A stretch of 64,000 bases of DNA from Aminobacter sp. HY435 (GCF_027568395.1 NZ_JANKZL010000011.1:1-64000), one strand, 5' to 3'. Positions 34,229 through 43,352 are shown, numbered from the stretch's first letter. Notes: generated by a model not told the origin, from the sequence alone. Program-made: numbers and translations.

Positions 34229-34345
34229 GCCCCTCACCCTTACCCTCTCCCCGTAATGACGGGGAGAGGGAGATCGCCGACGTCGCCGCTTGTCCCTTCT
34301 CCCCGTTCTTCACGGGGAGAAGGTGCCGGCAGGCGGATGAGGGGC
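34229..34345. repeat. palindromic repeat, CCCCTCACCC family, copy 2, between sitC and sitD
   Basis: It has the same layout as the copy at 28716-28832: terminal GCCCCTCACCC / GATGAGGGGC and two inner hairpins (CTCTCCCCG/CGGGGAGAG and CTTCTCCCCG/CGGGGAGAAG). It lies inside the sit operon, separating sitC and sitD, which would otherwise be expected to overlap. The hairpins may stabilise the sitABC part of the message. Confidence 0.88.
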
Positions 34346-34383
34346 TTTGAAGGCCGCGTGTCTTTGCAACGCGAGGCACGACC

Positions 34384-35226
34384 ATGATCGAGAACCTCTT
34401 CCTCCCCTTCGCCTTCCCGTTCATGCAGCAGGCGTTCGCCATTGCGCTTCTGGTCGCGGTGCCGATGGCGCTTTTGTCGTGCTTTTTGGTGCTCAAGGGC
34501 TGGTCGCTGATGGGCGACGCTATCAGCCATGCCGTCCTGCCCGGCGTGGTGCTGGCCTATATCGCCGGCCTGCCGCTGGCGATGGGTGCCTTCGCCGCCG
34601 GCATGACCTGCGCGTTGGCGACCGGCTATCTCAAGCAGAACAGCCGGATCAAGGAAGACACCGTCATGGGCATCGTCTTCTCCGGCATGTTCGGCCTCGG
34701 CATCGTGCTCTACACCAAGATCCAGACCGACGTGCATCTCGACCATATCCTGTTCGGCGACATGCTCGGCGTGAGCTGGAGCGACGTCGGCCAGACTGCT
34801 GTCATCGCGCTGGTCGCCACGGGTGCCATCGGCATCTTCCGCCGCGACCTGTTGCTGCACGCCTTCGACCCGCAGCACGCACAGGCCATCGGCCTGCCGG
34901 TCAAGCTGTTGCACTACGGGCTGCTATCGATCCTGTCGCTGACCATCGTCGGCGCACTGAAGGCCGTCGGCATCATCATCGCCATTGCCATGCTGATCGC
35001 GCCGGGTGCGATCGCCTACCTGCTCACCGACCGCTTCGAGCGCATGCTGTTGGTGTCGGTGCTGGTGGCGGTGCTGTGCTCGTTCTTTGGCGTCTATCTC
35101 AGCTTCTTCATCGACAGCGCGCCGGCACCGACCATCGTTCTGTTGATGAGCCTGGCCTTCGTGGTGGCGTTCTTCGTCGCCACGCGCAAATCGGCGCTGC
35201 GGCAGAGGCAGGTGGTGGCGGAGTGA
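34384..35226 (+). CDS. sitD: manganese ABC transporter permease (ABC-3 family), second subunit
   Basis: A 280-residue inner-membrane protein with the ABC-3 hallmarks FLVLKGWSLMGDAISHAVLPGVVLAYI and [31 protein letters not shown]. It is a paralogue of SitC and probably forms the heterodimer pore with it. It is separated from sitC by a palindromic repeat, so it may be read from the same transcript at a lower level. It is the last gene of the operon, and another repeat follows. Confidence 0.94.
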   Translation: MIENLFLPFAFPFMQQAFAIALLVAVPMALLSCFLVLKGWSLMGDAISHAVLPGVVLAYIAGLPLAMGAFAAGMTCALATGYLKQNSRIKEDTVMGIVFSGMFGLGIVLYTKIQTDVHLDHILFGDMLGVSWSDVGQTAVIALVATGAIGIFRRDLLLHAFDPQHAQAIGLPVKLLHYGLLSILSLTIVGALKAVGIIIAIAMLIAPGAIAYLLTDRFERMLLVSVLVAVLCSFFGVYLSFFIDSAPAPTIVLLMSLAFVVAFFVATRKSALRQRQVVAE

Positions 35227-35243
35227 GCGACGGCGACCAGCGC

Positions 35244-35355
35244 TCTTCTCCCCGTCCTTACGGGGAGAAGATGCCGGCAGGCAGATGAGGGGCGGCGCAA
35301 GCGTTGCAGATTGCCCCTCACCCTTACCCTCTCCCCGCAGGCGGGGAGAGGGGGA
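35244..35355. repeat. palindromic repeat, CCCCTCACCC family, copy 3 (opposite arrangement)
   Basis: It holds the hairpins CTTCTCCCCG/CGGGGAGAAG (35244-35270) and CTCTCCCCG/CGGGGAGAG (35329-35351) with an inner inverted GATGAGGGG / CCCCTCACC pair. The order of the two halves is swapped compared with copies 1 and 2. It lies between the convergent sitD and aglK genes and may serve as a terminator. Confidence 0.85.
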
Positions 35356-35427
35356 CGTCAACGTCCAGCCTCACCCTCGAACCTGCTATCGGGGCACCAC
35401 AAAGGCAGTGCCACAAGCGGCTTGGTC

Positions 35428-35467
35428 AAAAAAAAGCCTACGCCGCCGCGGCCGTGCGGCGGCGGGC
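35428..35467 (-). terminator. Rho-independent terminator of the agl operon
   Basis: On the reverse strand a 9-bp GC stem (35464-35456 with 35449-35441, extended by 3 bp past a small bulge) is followed by eight T residues (A8 at 35428-35435). The stem overlaps the last codons of aglK. Confidence 0.8.
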
Positions 35468-36547
35468 AAACGAATGGCCGTCGCTGTCGAAGATATGCAG
35501 CTCGTCGGGGCTGGCGGCGAGCCGGATCTTGGCACCGCGCTTGATCTCGACATTGCCCGGCAGCTTGGCAACCAGCGGCTGGTCGGCGCGGCCGATGTCG
35601 ACATAGACGAGCTGGACCTCGCCGAGCTGCTCGACATAGTCGACGAGCCCCTCGAACAGATAATCGTCGCCGGTCGCGACATAGAGATCTTCGGGCCGCA
35701 CTCCGAAGCTGACCGCCTTGTCCTGGGCCTCGGCAGGCGTTGCCACCGGCACTGAAGTCTTGTGGCCACCGACATGGCTGACAAGGCTGGTCTCGCCTGC
35801 CATGTCGATGCTGCCAGCGACGATGTTCATTGCCGGCGAGCCGATGAACTGGGCGACGAACAGGTTGCCGGGATGCTTGTAGAGCTCCATCGGCGTGCCG
35901 ACCTGCTCGATGCGGCCGTCCTTGAGCACGACGATGCGGTCGGCAAGCGTCATCGCCTCGACCTGGTCGTGGGTGACGTAGATCATCGTTGTGTTGGGCA
36001 TCGATTCCTTGAGCTTGGCGATCTCGATGCGGGTGGCGACGCGAAGTGCTGCGTCAAGGTTGGACAGCGGCTCGTCGAACAGGAAGACCTTGGGATTGCG
36101 CACGATGGCGCGGCCGATCGCGACGCGCTGGCGCTGGCCGCCCGACATCGCCTTGGGCAGCCTGTCGAGATACTTGGTCAGCTGCAGGATTTCGGCGGCG
36201 GCGCGCACCCGCTTGTCGATCTCGGCCTTGCTTTCCTTGGCGATCTTCATGCCGAAGGCCATGTTGTCGTAGACGGTCATATGCGGGTAGAGCGCGTAGG
36301 ACTGGAACACCATGGCGATGCCGCGCTTGGATGGCGGCACGTCGTTGACCTTCTCGCCGGCGATCTCCAGCGTGCCGCCGGTGATCTCCTCAAGACCTGC
36401 GATCGAGCGCAGCAGCGTCGACTTTCCGCAGCCCGAGGGGCCGACGAAGACGATGAACTCGCCGGATTTGATGTCGAGGTCGATGCCGTGGAGAATGTGC
36501 AGATTGCCGTAGGACTTCTTGACGTCCCTGAGCGTTAGATCGGCCAT
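35438..36547 (-). CDS. aglK: alpha-glucoside ABC transporter ATP-binding protein
   Basis: A 369-residue ATPase with Walker [11 protein letters not shown]-loop VFQSYALYP, signature [15 protein letters not shown], Walker [13 protein letters not shown] and a C-terminal TOBE domain (FGVRPEDLYVATGDDYLFEG). The start is at MADLTLRDVKKSYG, 22 bases after the alpha-glucosidase stop codon. The 544-residue open frame that includes it runs back through the preceding gene and is not used. It is the last gene of aglEFGAK. An alanine-rich C-terminal end overlaps the operon terminator. Confidence 0.95.
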   Translation of the reverse strand: MADLTLRDVKKSYGNLHILHGIDLDIKSGEFIVFVGPSGCGKSTLLRSIAGLEEITGGTLEIAGEKVNDVPPSKRGIAMVFQSYALYPHMTVYDNMAFGMKIAKESKAEIDKRVRAAAEILQLTKYLDRLPKAMSGGQRQRVAIGRAIVRNPKVFLFDEPLSNLDAALRVATRIEIAKLKESMPNTTMIYVTHDQVEAMTLADRIVVLKDGRIEQVGTPMELYKHPGNLFVAQFIGSPAMNIVAGSIDMAGETSLVSHVGGHKTSVPVATPAEAQDKAVSFGVRPEDLYVATGDDYLFEGLVDYVEQLGEVQLVYVDIGRADQPLVAKLPGNVEIKRGAKIRLAASPDELHIFDSDGHSFARRRTAAAA

Positions 36548-36569
36548 GATTTCCTCCCAGAATTTGCGG

Positions 36570-38234
36570 TCAGACGAAGCGCCCGAACCAGGCGCCGTAA
36601 CCACCGAGCCGGACGGCACCGGCATTGGCATTTCCATCGAGTCCGTGCCCCGGCAAGGGCTGCAGGCCTCGACCTCCAAGGTCGACGTTAGCCGGCGAAC
36701 CGCCAAGGTTGAAGACGCAGACGATTTCCTCGTTGCCTTCGCGGCGGGTGAAGGCAACCGTGTCGCCCTCGGCCTTGAGGAACGAAATGTCACCCTTGGT
36801 GAGCGCGGGATGGGCACGACGAAAGGCAAGGAAACGGCGGTAGTGTTCGAGCAGTGAGGCGTCGTCGCCCTCCTGCGTGTCGACGGCCTTGGCCAGGTGA
36901 TCCGCCGGCACCGGCAGCCACGGCTTGGCGCTGGAGAAGCCGCCGTTCTTGGCGTCCTTGTTCCAGACCATCGGCGTGCGGCAGCCGTCGCGGCCCTTGA
37001 ACTCGGGCCAGAAGCGGATGCCATAGGGGTCCTGCAAATCCTCGAAGGCGAGACCGGCTTCGGTGAGGCCAAGTTCCTCGCCCTGGTAGATGCAGACCGA
37101 GCCGCGCAGCGACATCATCAGCGCCGAGATCACCTTGAGATAGGCGGTGCCGTCGGCTTCGCCCATGCCCCAGCGCGAGGCATGGCGGACGACGTCGTGG
37201 TTGGAGAAGGCCCAGCACGACCAGCCGTCGCTGGCGGCCTTGCCGAAATCTTCCAGCACCCTGCGAACCTTGGCAGCAGAGATCTTCTCAGGCGCCAGGA
37301 AGTCGAAGGCGTAGCACATCTGCACCTTGTCGCCGCCGGCGGTGTAGGAGGCAACGACTTCGAGGCCGCGCTGGGAATCGCCGACTTCGCCGACCGCAGC
37401 TGCCGCCGGATATTCGTCGAGCACGGCGCGGAAGCGGGCGAGGAATTCGAGGTTCTCCGGCCGGCTCTTGTCGAAGATGTGGTCCTGGAAATTGTACGGG
37501 TTCACCGCCGGTGCGGTCTGGTCGTTGCGTTGTTCCGGCGGCAGTGCCGGATTGTCCTCAAGCCCGGCCGAGTGGAAGTAGAAGTTGATGGTGTCCAACC
37601 GGAAACCGTCGACGCCGCGGTCGAGCCAGAAGCGGGTGACGTCGATCAACGCGTCCTGGACGTCGCGGTTGTGGAAGTTGAGGTCGGGCTGCTCGGACAG
37701 GAAGTTGTGCAGGTAGTACTGCATACGCCTGGTGTCCCACTGCCAGGCAGAGCCGCCGAAGATCGACAGCCAGTTGTTGGGCGGGCTGCCGTCGGGCTTG
37801 GCGTCGGCCCAGACGTACCAGTCGGCCTTGGCGTTGTCGCGGCTCGCCCGGCTTTCCTTGAACCAGGGGTGCAGGTCGGAGGTGTGCGAGATGACTCCGT
37901 CGATCATCACCTTGAGGCCGAGGCGATGGGCCTCTGATATCATCGCGTCGAAGTCGGCAAGCGTCCCAAACATCGGGTCGATGTCGAGATAGTCCGAGAT
38001 GTCGTAGCCGAAATCCTTCATCGGCGACTTGAAGAAGGGCGAGATCCAGACCGCGTCGGCGCCAAGGTCGGCGATGTGCGGCAGCCGCTCGATGATGCCT
38101 TGGAGATCGCCAATGCCGTCGCCGTTGGAGTCCTGGAAGCTGCGGGGGTAGATCTGGTAGATCACCGCCCCCCGCCACCAGTCGCGATCGACAGCGGTTT
38201 CAGGGTTTTCGTTTCTGCGCATTGCGGCTTGCAT
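36570..38234 (-). CDS. aglA: alpha-glucosidase (GH13)
   Basis: A 554-residue cytosolic glycoside hydrolase that splits imported sucrose, maltose, trehalulose or similar alpha-glucosides. The GH13 regions are visible: GVISHTSDLHPWF (region I), nucleophile Asp in DGFRLDTINF (region II), acid/base Glu in AAVGEVGDS (region III) and the third acidic residue in FSNHDVVRHASR (region IV). There is no signal peptide, which fits intracellular hydrolysis after import. Two in-frame ATGs lie four codons apart at the start; the first is used. It lies between aglG and aglK, the order known from Sinorhizobium. Confidence 0.95.
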   Translation of the reverse strand: MQAAMRRNENPETAVDRDWWRGAVIYQIYPRSFQDSNGDGIGDLQGIIERLPHIADLGADAVWISPFFKSPMKDFGYDISDYLDIDPMFGTLADFDAMISEAHRLGLKVMIDGVISHTSDLHPWFKESRASRDNAKADWYVWADAKPDGSPPNNWLSIFGGSAWQWDTRRMQYYLHNFLSEQPDLNFHNRDVQDALIDVTRFWLDRGVDGFRLDTINFYFHSAGLEDNPALPPEQRNDQTAPAVNPYNFQDHIFDKSRPENLEFLARFRAVLDEYPAAAAVGEVGDSQRGLEVVASYTAGGDKVQMCYAFDFLAPEKISAAKVRRVLEDFGKAASDGWSCWAFSNHDVVRHASRWGMGEADGTAYLKVISALMMSLRGSVCIYQGEELGLTEAGLAFEDLQDPYGIRFWPEFKGRDGCRTPMVWNKDAKNGGFSSAKPWLPVPADHLAKAVDTQEGDDASLLEHYRRFLAFRRAHPALTKGDISFLKAEGDTVAFTRREGNEEIVCVFNLGGSPANVDLGGRGLQPLPGHGLDGNANAGAVRLGGYGAWFGRFV

Positions 38235-38238
38235 GGCG

Positions 38239-39390
38239 CTAGCCTCCCTTGACTGAACCCGCGAGCAGGCCGCGGACGAAATAACGTTGAAGCGAGAAGA
38301 ACACGATCAGCGGCACGATGATGGTGACGAAGGCCGAGGTGGTGAGGATTTCCCAGTCGCCGCCGCGCGAGCCGAGCAGGGCATTGAGCTTGCCGGTCAG
38401 CACCAGCTGGTCGGAGCCTGAGCCAAGGAACACCATCGCCACCAGAAGATCGTTCCAGACCCAGAGGAACTGGAAGATGGCGAAGGAGGCGAGCACCGGG
38501 AAGGACAGCGGCAGCACGATCTTGACGAAGATCTCGAAATCGCTGGCGCCGTCGATGCGGGCGGATTCCATGATCTCGCGCGGCAAACCGGCGATGTAGC
38601 TTCGCAACAGGTAGATGGCGAAGGGTAGGCCGAAGCCGGTATGCGCCAGCCATATGCCGAGATAGGTCTTGGCCGGCACGCCGAAGAACAGGCCGACGCC
38701 ATTGTAGAGCTTGAGCAGCGGGATGAGCGACATCTGCAGCGGCACGACCAATAGACCGATGATGACGGCGATCAGCAGCGCGCGGCCGGGAAAGCGCATC
38801 CAGGCGAGCGCATAGGCGGCATAGGCGGCGATCAGGATCGGGATGATGGTCGCCGGAATGGTCACCGTCAGCGAGTTGATGAACGAGCGCCCGATGCCCT
38901 CCGAAAACAGCACGGTGCGGTAGTTGTCGGTGGTGAAACGCGGCGGCGACGAAGCCGAGAAATAGACGCGCTGGCCGCGTGTGCCCTCGAACGCCTCGGG
39001 CGACGACATGACGTACGAGCCGTCATCATTGACCTGCAGCGTCATGCCCTCGCCGAGATCGGCAACCTCGCCCGCCGGATGCTGCGTCGGCTGCTGCGCC
39101 TTGGTGCCGAAATGGGTCAGGGTACGGGCATCGCCTGCTTCGAACAGGTTGCCCACGATGTGGAATTTGCCGTCCTTCTGGACCTGCTTTTCGGCGGTGT
39201 CGGTGCGACCGGCGTCGGTTTGCGACGATGTTCCGAGCGCCGTCCACCAGCCCGAGACGATGAGTTGGTCCTTGTCGCGCAGCGAGCTGACGAGGATGCC
39301 GAGCGTCGGGATGGTCCAGATGGCGACGAAGACGAAGACGGCGATGTGGACGCCGAAGCGGCCAAGAAAGGACTTTCCGGTTGCGGCCAT
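38239..39390 (-). CDS. aglG: alpha-glucoside ABC transporter permease
   Basis: A 383-residue MalG-type inner-membrane permease. It is longer than usual because a periplasmic insert of about 120 residues (QTDAGRTDTAEKQVQKDGKFH to the YFSASSPPRFTTDNYR region) separates helix 1 from the remaining five, a known trait of AglG. The EAA loop is LPREIMESARIDGASDFEIFVKIVLPLSFPVLA. It is two bases from the aglF stop codon. Confidence 0.95.
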   Translation of the reverse strand: MAATGKSFLGRFGVHIAVFVFVAIWTIPTLGILVSSLRDKDQLIVSGWWTALGTSSQTDAGRTDTAEKQVQKDGKFHIVGNLFEAGDARTLTHFGTKAQQPTQHPAGEVADLGEGMTLQVNDDGSYVMSSPEAFEGTRGQRVYFSASSPPRFTTDNYRTVLFSEGIGRSFINSLTVTIPATIIPILIAAYAAYALAWMRFPGRALLIAVIIGLLVVPLQMSLIPLLKLYNGVGLFFGVPAKTYLGIWLAHTGFGLPFAIYLLRSYIAGLPREIMESARIDGASDFEIFVKIVLPLSFPVLASFAIFQFLWVWNDLLVAMVFLGSGSDQLVLTGKLNALLGSRGGDWEILTTSAFVTIIVPLIVFFSLQRYFVRGLLAGSVKGG

Positions 39391-39391
39391 G

Positions 39392-40408
39392 TCAGTGCCC
39401 TCCCCCGCCTTCGCGGTTGGCCTGGCGGATGTTCCAGATCATGATCGGCACAACGGCGAGCATGATGATGACAGCGATCGCAGCGCCACGGCCAAAGTCG
39501 CCGCCGCCACGGAACATCCAGTCGAACATCAGGTTTGCCAGCACCTGGCTGTTCCACTGGCCGTTGGTCATCGTCAGGACGATGTCGAATACCTTGAGCA
39601 CCAGGATGGTGATGGTGGTCCAGACAACCGCAATCGTGCCCCAGATTTGCGGAACCATGATCTTCCAGAAGATCTGGAACGGGCTTGCGCCGTCGATGAC
39701 GGCGGCCTCGATGGTTTCCTCGGGAATGCCGCGCAGGGCTGACGACAGGATGACCATGGCAAAGCCGGTCTGGATCCAGATCAGGATGACCATCAGGAAG
39801 AAGTTGTTCCAGAACGGGGTCGAGATCCACACCTGCGGGTTGCCGCCGAGATGCTGCACGGCAGCGTTGAGGATACCGATCTGGGTCTGGCCTTCGGCAC
39901 GGTATTCGTAGACGAATTTCCAGATGACGCTGGCGCCGACGAACGAGATGGCGAGCGGCAGGAAGACGAGGCTCTTGGCGATGTTGCCCCACCAGATCTT
40001 GTCGGTGAGCACGGCGATGACCAGGCCAAAGAAGGTACAGGCGGCCGGCACGACGGCAAGCCACAGCAAGTTGTTGAAGATCGAATTGCGGAACTCGCGA
40101 TCGCCGAACGCCCAGCTGTAATTGGCAAGGCCGACAAAATTCTCGCCGCTGCGATCCATGAACGACAGGCGCACCGTCTCGATGACGGGATAGACGAGAT
40201 AGACGGTGACGATGAGCAGCGCGGGTCCGACAAACAGCCACGGGCGGATGAAGCCCTGGCGGCGCAGGTTGTCGACGGCAGCCGCACCGGACACGCCGCG
40301 CGAGGGAAAAATGGCGTCAAGAAGCTTGTTGGCGCCCCAGTAATAGATGACGCAGCCGCCGACGCCGACAATGATCGTGAAAATCGCCGAAAGTATCTGT
40401 GCCGTCAT
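39392..40408 (-). CDS. aglF: alpha-glucoside ABC transporter permease
   Basis: A 338-residue MalF-type inner-membrane permease with an additional N-terminal helix (SAIFTIIVGVGGCVIYYWGANKLLDAIFP), as is typical of AglF. The EAA loop is IPEETIEAAVIDGASPFQIFWKIMVPQIWGTIA. It follows aglE after a gap of about 218 bases that contains a palindromic repeat. Confidence 0.95.
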   Translation of the reverse strand: MTAQILSAIFTIIVGVGGCVIYYWGANKLLDAIFPSRGVSGAAAVDNLRRQGFIRPWLFVGPALLIVTVYLVYPVIETVRLSFMDRSGENFVGLANYSWAFGDREFRNSIFNNLLWLAVVPAACTFFGLVIAVLTDKIWWGNIAKSLVFLPLAISFVGASVIWKFVYEYRAEGQTQIGILNAAVQHLGGNPQVWISTPFWNNFFLMVILIWIQTGFAMVILSSALRGIPEETIEAAVIDGASPFQIFWKIMVPQIWGTIAVVWTTITILVLKVFDIVLTMTNGQWNSQVLANLMFDWMFRGGGDFGRGAAIAVIIMLAVVPIMIWNIRQANREGGGGH

Positions 40409-40479
40409 GGGAATCAGTCCCTTTTCAACGGGCCCTTTTCAACGGGCTGGTTCGAGCAGACTGCCAGGCCAGGAAAGAT

Positions 40480-40610
40480 GCCCCCTCACCCGCGCTCCAC
40501 GACGCCCCGGGGGCAGCCTCTACCCAGCGGGAGAGGAACCGGGAACGGCGCCGCCGGTGCCCTCTCCCTTGTGGGGAGAAGGCGGCCGCGAAGCGGCGAG
40601 ATGAAGGGGC
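40480..40610. repeat. palindromic repeat between aglE and aglF (diverged)
   Basis: It starts CCCCTCACCCGCGCTCC and ends CGAGATGAAGGGGC. In the middle are CTACCCAGCGGGAGAG and CCTCTCCCTTGTGGGGAGAAGG. It combines sequence of both repeat families in the window and is less symmetrical. It lies where operon hairpins between binding-protein and permease genes are common. Confidence 0.7.
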
Positions 40611-40626
40611 TAAGCGCTATCCTTGC

Positions 40627-41982
40627 TTACTTGATCGCGTCCCAGCTCTTCTGGATGTCGGACGCAACATCGGCTGCCGGCTTGCCGCCGACCAGATCGA
40701 TCATGCCGGTCCAGAATGCACCGGCGCCTATCTTGCCCGGCATCAGGTCCGACCCGTCGAAGCGGAAGGTCGACGCATTGACCAGGATGTCGCCCTGCTT
40801 CTTCAGCGCCTCGTTGGCGTAGGCCTCCTTGTTCGCCGTCTTGAGCGGGGTCAGGAAGCCGGACTGCGCCATCCAGATCTCGTGGGCCAGCGGCATCTTC
40901 AGGAAATCGATGAAGGCGCGCGCGGCCTTGGAGTCCTTGGCGACGGTGAACAGCGTGCCGCCGCCGAGCACCGGATTGCCGAGCTCGGGCTTCGCCGCCA
41001 TCGGCGGCAGGTAGAAGAAGTCGGCGTCTTCGCCGAGCTTGGTGCCTTCAGGGAAGAAGGACGAGATGAACGACGCCTGGCGGTGCAGGTAGCACTTGGG
41101 CGGAACCGCAAACAGGCCCTTGGGGCTGTCGCGGAAGTCGGTTGCGGAAACCGCTGCCTTGCCGCCGTCGACATATTTGTCGTTGGTGGCGATCTTGGCA
41201 AAGATGTCGAGCGCGTTGACGACGGCGGGATCGTTGAACGGAATCTCGTTCCTGGTCCATTTGTCGTAGGTTTCGGGCGACTGCGTGCGCAGCATGATGT
41301 CTTCGACCCAGTCGGTGGCCGGCCAGCCGGTGGCGCCGCCGGAGCCCAGGCCAATGCACCATGGCACGCCGCCATCAGCGACGATCTGGTCGGTCAGAGC
41401 CTGCATTTCTTCCCAGGTCGCCGGCACCTTGTAGCCGGCTTCCTCGAAATTCTCCGGCACGTACCAGACCAGCGACTTCAGGTCGGCCTTGAAGGGGAAG
41501 CCGTAGAAGCCTGATTTGCCGTCCTTGTCCTTGTAGGTGCCGAGATCGACCCAGGACTGGCCGGCGCCGTAGTTCTCCTTGACGAAGTTGGCGGTGCCCT
41601 CGTCGAGCGGCGTCAGCAGGCCCTTCGAGGCCAGGTCCTGGATCAGACCCGGCTGCGGCAGAATGGCGATGTTCGGCGGGCTGCCGGCCTGGGTGTCGAT
41701 GACGATCTGTTGTTCGTAGTTCTCGGACGACGAATAATTGATCGTCGCACCGGTGGCCTCGCTGAAATAGTCGAGCACCGAGCGGGCCAGCGCCTCGTCT
41801 TCGCCGCGCCACGGCCCAAAGATCAAGAGCGTCTCGCCCTTCAGGTCGACCTTCTTGAGGTCGTCGAAATTGGACCAGGTGAAACGGGCGTCTTCGCCCG
41901 GCTTGAACTTCAGCTCCGCAGACGCGGGCGCGCTCAGGGCGACGGCAGCAAAAGCCACGCCCAGCAACAGGGTCTTCCTCAT
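40627..41982 (-). CDS. aglE: alpha-glucoside ABC transporter substrate-binding protein
   Basis: A 451-residue periplasmic protein with a Sec signal peptide (MRKTLLLGVAFAAVALSAPASA, mature from ELKFKPGEDARFTW). The start is supported by GGAGGAAG just upstream; a 20-codon longer frame is rejected. The family opening FTWSNFDDLKKVDLKGETLLIFGPWRGEDEALARSVLDYF and the aromatic segment GGATGWPATDWVEDIML are characteristic of AglE-type binding proteins. It is the first gene of aglEFGAK. An AglR operator candidate lies about 120 bases upstream. Confidence 0.95.
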   Translation of the reverse strand: MRKTLLLGVAFAAVALSAPASAELKFKPGEDARFTWSNFDDLKKVDLKGETLLIFGPWRGEDEALARSVLDYFSEATGATINYSSSENYEQQIVIDTQAGSPPNIAILPQPGLIQDLASKGLLTPLDEGTANFVKENYGAGQSWVDLGTYKDKDGKSGFYGFPFKADLKSLVWYVPENFEEAGYKVPATWEEMQALTDQIVADGGVPWCIGLGSGGATGWPATDWVEDIMLRTQSPETYDKWTRNEIPFNDPAVVNALDIFAKIATNDKYVDGGKAAVSATDFRDSPKGLFAVPPKCYLHRQASFISSFFPEGTKLGEDADFFYLPPMAAKPELGNPVLGGGTLFTVAKDSKAARAFIDFLKMPLAHEIWMAQSGFLTPLKTANKEAYANEALKKQGDILVNASTFRFDGSDLMPGKIGAGAFWTGMIDLVGGKPAADVASDIQKSWDAIK

Positions 41983-42101
41983 GGTCTTCCTCCCAGTGGA
42001 TCGAAAAACTCCGGACGGAACCTCCATTCCGCCGGCCGGCACCGCCTCGAACTCTGCCCCATGATCGCGCAGCCTGCAACTCGCTTCACGTTACGGCATC
42101 T

Positions 42102-42113
42102 CAAAGCGCTTTG
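42102..42113. promoter_or_regulatory. AglR operator candidate 1
   Basis: CAAAGCGCTTTG is a perfect 12-bp palindrome with a central CG, typical of LacI-family operators, about 120 bases upstream of aglE. The 341-base divergent gap 41983-42323 holds this site and the matching one at 42298-42307, and no gene is seen in it. Confidence 0.65.
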
Positions 42114-42297
42114 GCTTTCTTCATCACGCCATCGAATTCCTGACGAGTCAAGAGCCATGCATAGCTAATCGATTTAATTTTGCGCTAGCGTGCGATGCAG
42201 CACGTTTTTGGGCATCGCAGCAGAACATTTTGCTTCAAAGCCCTGCAATTCAGCCTTATCCTCTGCCGCTAGAATGCTGGACAACCGCTTGTCGTTT

Positions 42298-42307
42298 AAA
42301 GCGCTTT
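42298..42307. promoter_or_regulatory. AglR operator candidate 2 (autoregulatory)
   Basis: AAAGCGCTTT is the same core as at 42102-42113 and lies about 16 bases upstream of the chosen aglR start, so bound AglR would block its own transcription or translation start region. Confidence 0.6.
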
Positions 42308-42323
42308 GAGAATTGGAGCCGAG

Positions 42324-43346
42324 GTGAACCTCAAGCAACTGGCGCTGATGCTGGAGCTTTCGCAGACGACGGTGAGCCGCGCCCTGAACGGCTATCCCGA
42401 GGTCAACGAGGAAACGCGCCGGCGCGTCACGGATGCCGCCAAGCGCCACGGCTACCGGCCAAACCCGAGCGCGCGAAGACTGGCGACAGGCAAGGCCGGG
42501 ATGATCGGCTACGTTCTGCCGACAGGGGCCGCCGTCGACATCGATCCGCATTTCGTCGAATTCCTGTCGGGTCTCGGCGACTATGCGCGCGGCCACGAAC
42601 TCGACCTCGTGCTCAGCCCCGCCGACGCCCAGGACGAAGAGACGACCTACCGGCGCATCGTCGCCAACAAGCAGGTGGATGCACTCTACATCTCGGCGCC
42701 GCGCGGAGCCGACAAGCGCCTGACGCTGGTCCACCAGCTTGGCATCCCCTTCATCGTGCACGGGCGCAGCGAAGGCCTCGACTTCGACTATCCCTTCATC
42801 GACATCGACAATGAAGGGGCGTTCCATGACGCGACGCGGCTGCTGGTGCAGCTCGGGCACCGGCGCGTCGGGCTCATCAACGGCGACGACGCCCAGACCT
42901 TTGCGATTTTCCGCGAACGCGGCGTCAGGCGGGCGCTGGCGCAAAACGGATTGGCGCTCGACCCCAGGCACATTCGTTCCGAGGTCATGACGGAGGAGAA
43001 CGGCTACCGCGCCACGCGCAGCCTGCTGGAAGGCGCGGATGCGCCGACGGCGATCGTCTGCTCGAGCCTGATCATGGCGCTCGGCGTGGTGCGGGCGGCG
43101 CGCGATCTCAACCTGTCGCTGCCGGGCGACCTGTCGCTGATCTGCCATGACGACGTCTTCCCCTGGCTCAAGCCCGAGCATTTTTCGGTGCCGCTGACGA
43201 CGACGCGCTCATCGATCCGGGCCGCCGGCGCGCGCGTCGCCGAGCGGCTGGCGGCGCGGATTTCGGGTTTGGAAGATGGCGCGCGCGGCGAGGTCTGGCC
43301 GGTGGACCTGGTCGTGCGGGGGTCCATCGCCGGTGCGAGGCTGTAA
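42324..43346 (+). CDS. aglR: LacI family regulator of alpha-glucoside use
   Basis: A 340-residue repressor beginning VNLKQLALMLELSQTTVSRALNGYPEVNEETRRRVTDAAKRHGYRPNPSARRLATGKAG, a textbook LacI HTH and hinge closely matching AglR of Sinorhizobium. The GTG at 42324 is chosen over an upstream TTG because GGAG lies five bases before it and known AglR proteins start at this point; the TTG falls inside the operator. The sensor domain follows from residue 60. It is divergent from aglE and probably represses aglEFGAK in the absence of alpha-glucosides. Confidence 0.93.
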   Translation: MNLKQLALMLELSQTTVSRALNGYPEVNEETRRRVTDAAKRHGYRPNPSARRLATGKAGMIGYVLPTGAAVDIDPHFVEFLSGLGDYARGHELDLVLSPADAQDEETTYRRIVANKQVDALYISAPRGADKRLTLVHQLGIPFIVHGRSEGLDFDYPFIDIDNEGAFHDATRLLVQLGHRRVGLINGDDAQTFAIFRERGVRRALAQNGLALDPRHIRSEVMTEENGYRATRSLLEGADAPTAIVCSSLIMALGVVRAARDLNLSLPGDLSLICHDDVFPWLKPEHFSVPLTTTRSSIRAAGARVAERLAARISGLEDGARGEVWPVDLVVRGSIAGARL

Positions 43347-43352
43347 CCAGTT

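Noticed and set aside
28716-35355. Possible CRISPR array or phage att sites from the repeated hairpins
   Set aside because: The repeats are few, far apart, two-armed and without regular spacers or cas or integrase genes. They match dispersed intergenic palindromes.
35438-37072. 544-codon frame as one long ABC protein
   Set aside because: The upstream 175 codons overlap aglA in another frame and are Pro/Ser/Arg-rich. The true ATPase begins at MADLTLRDVKKSYG.
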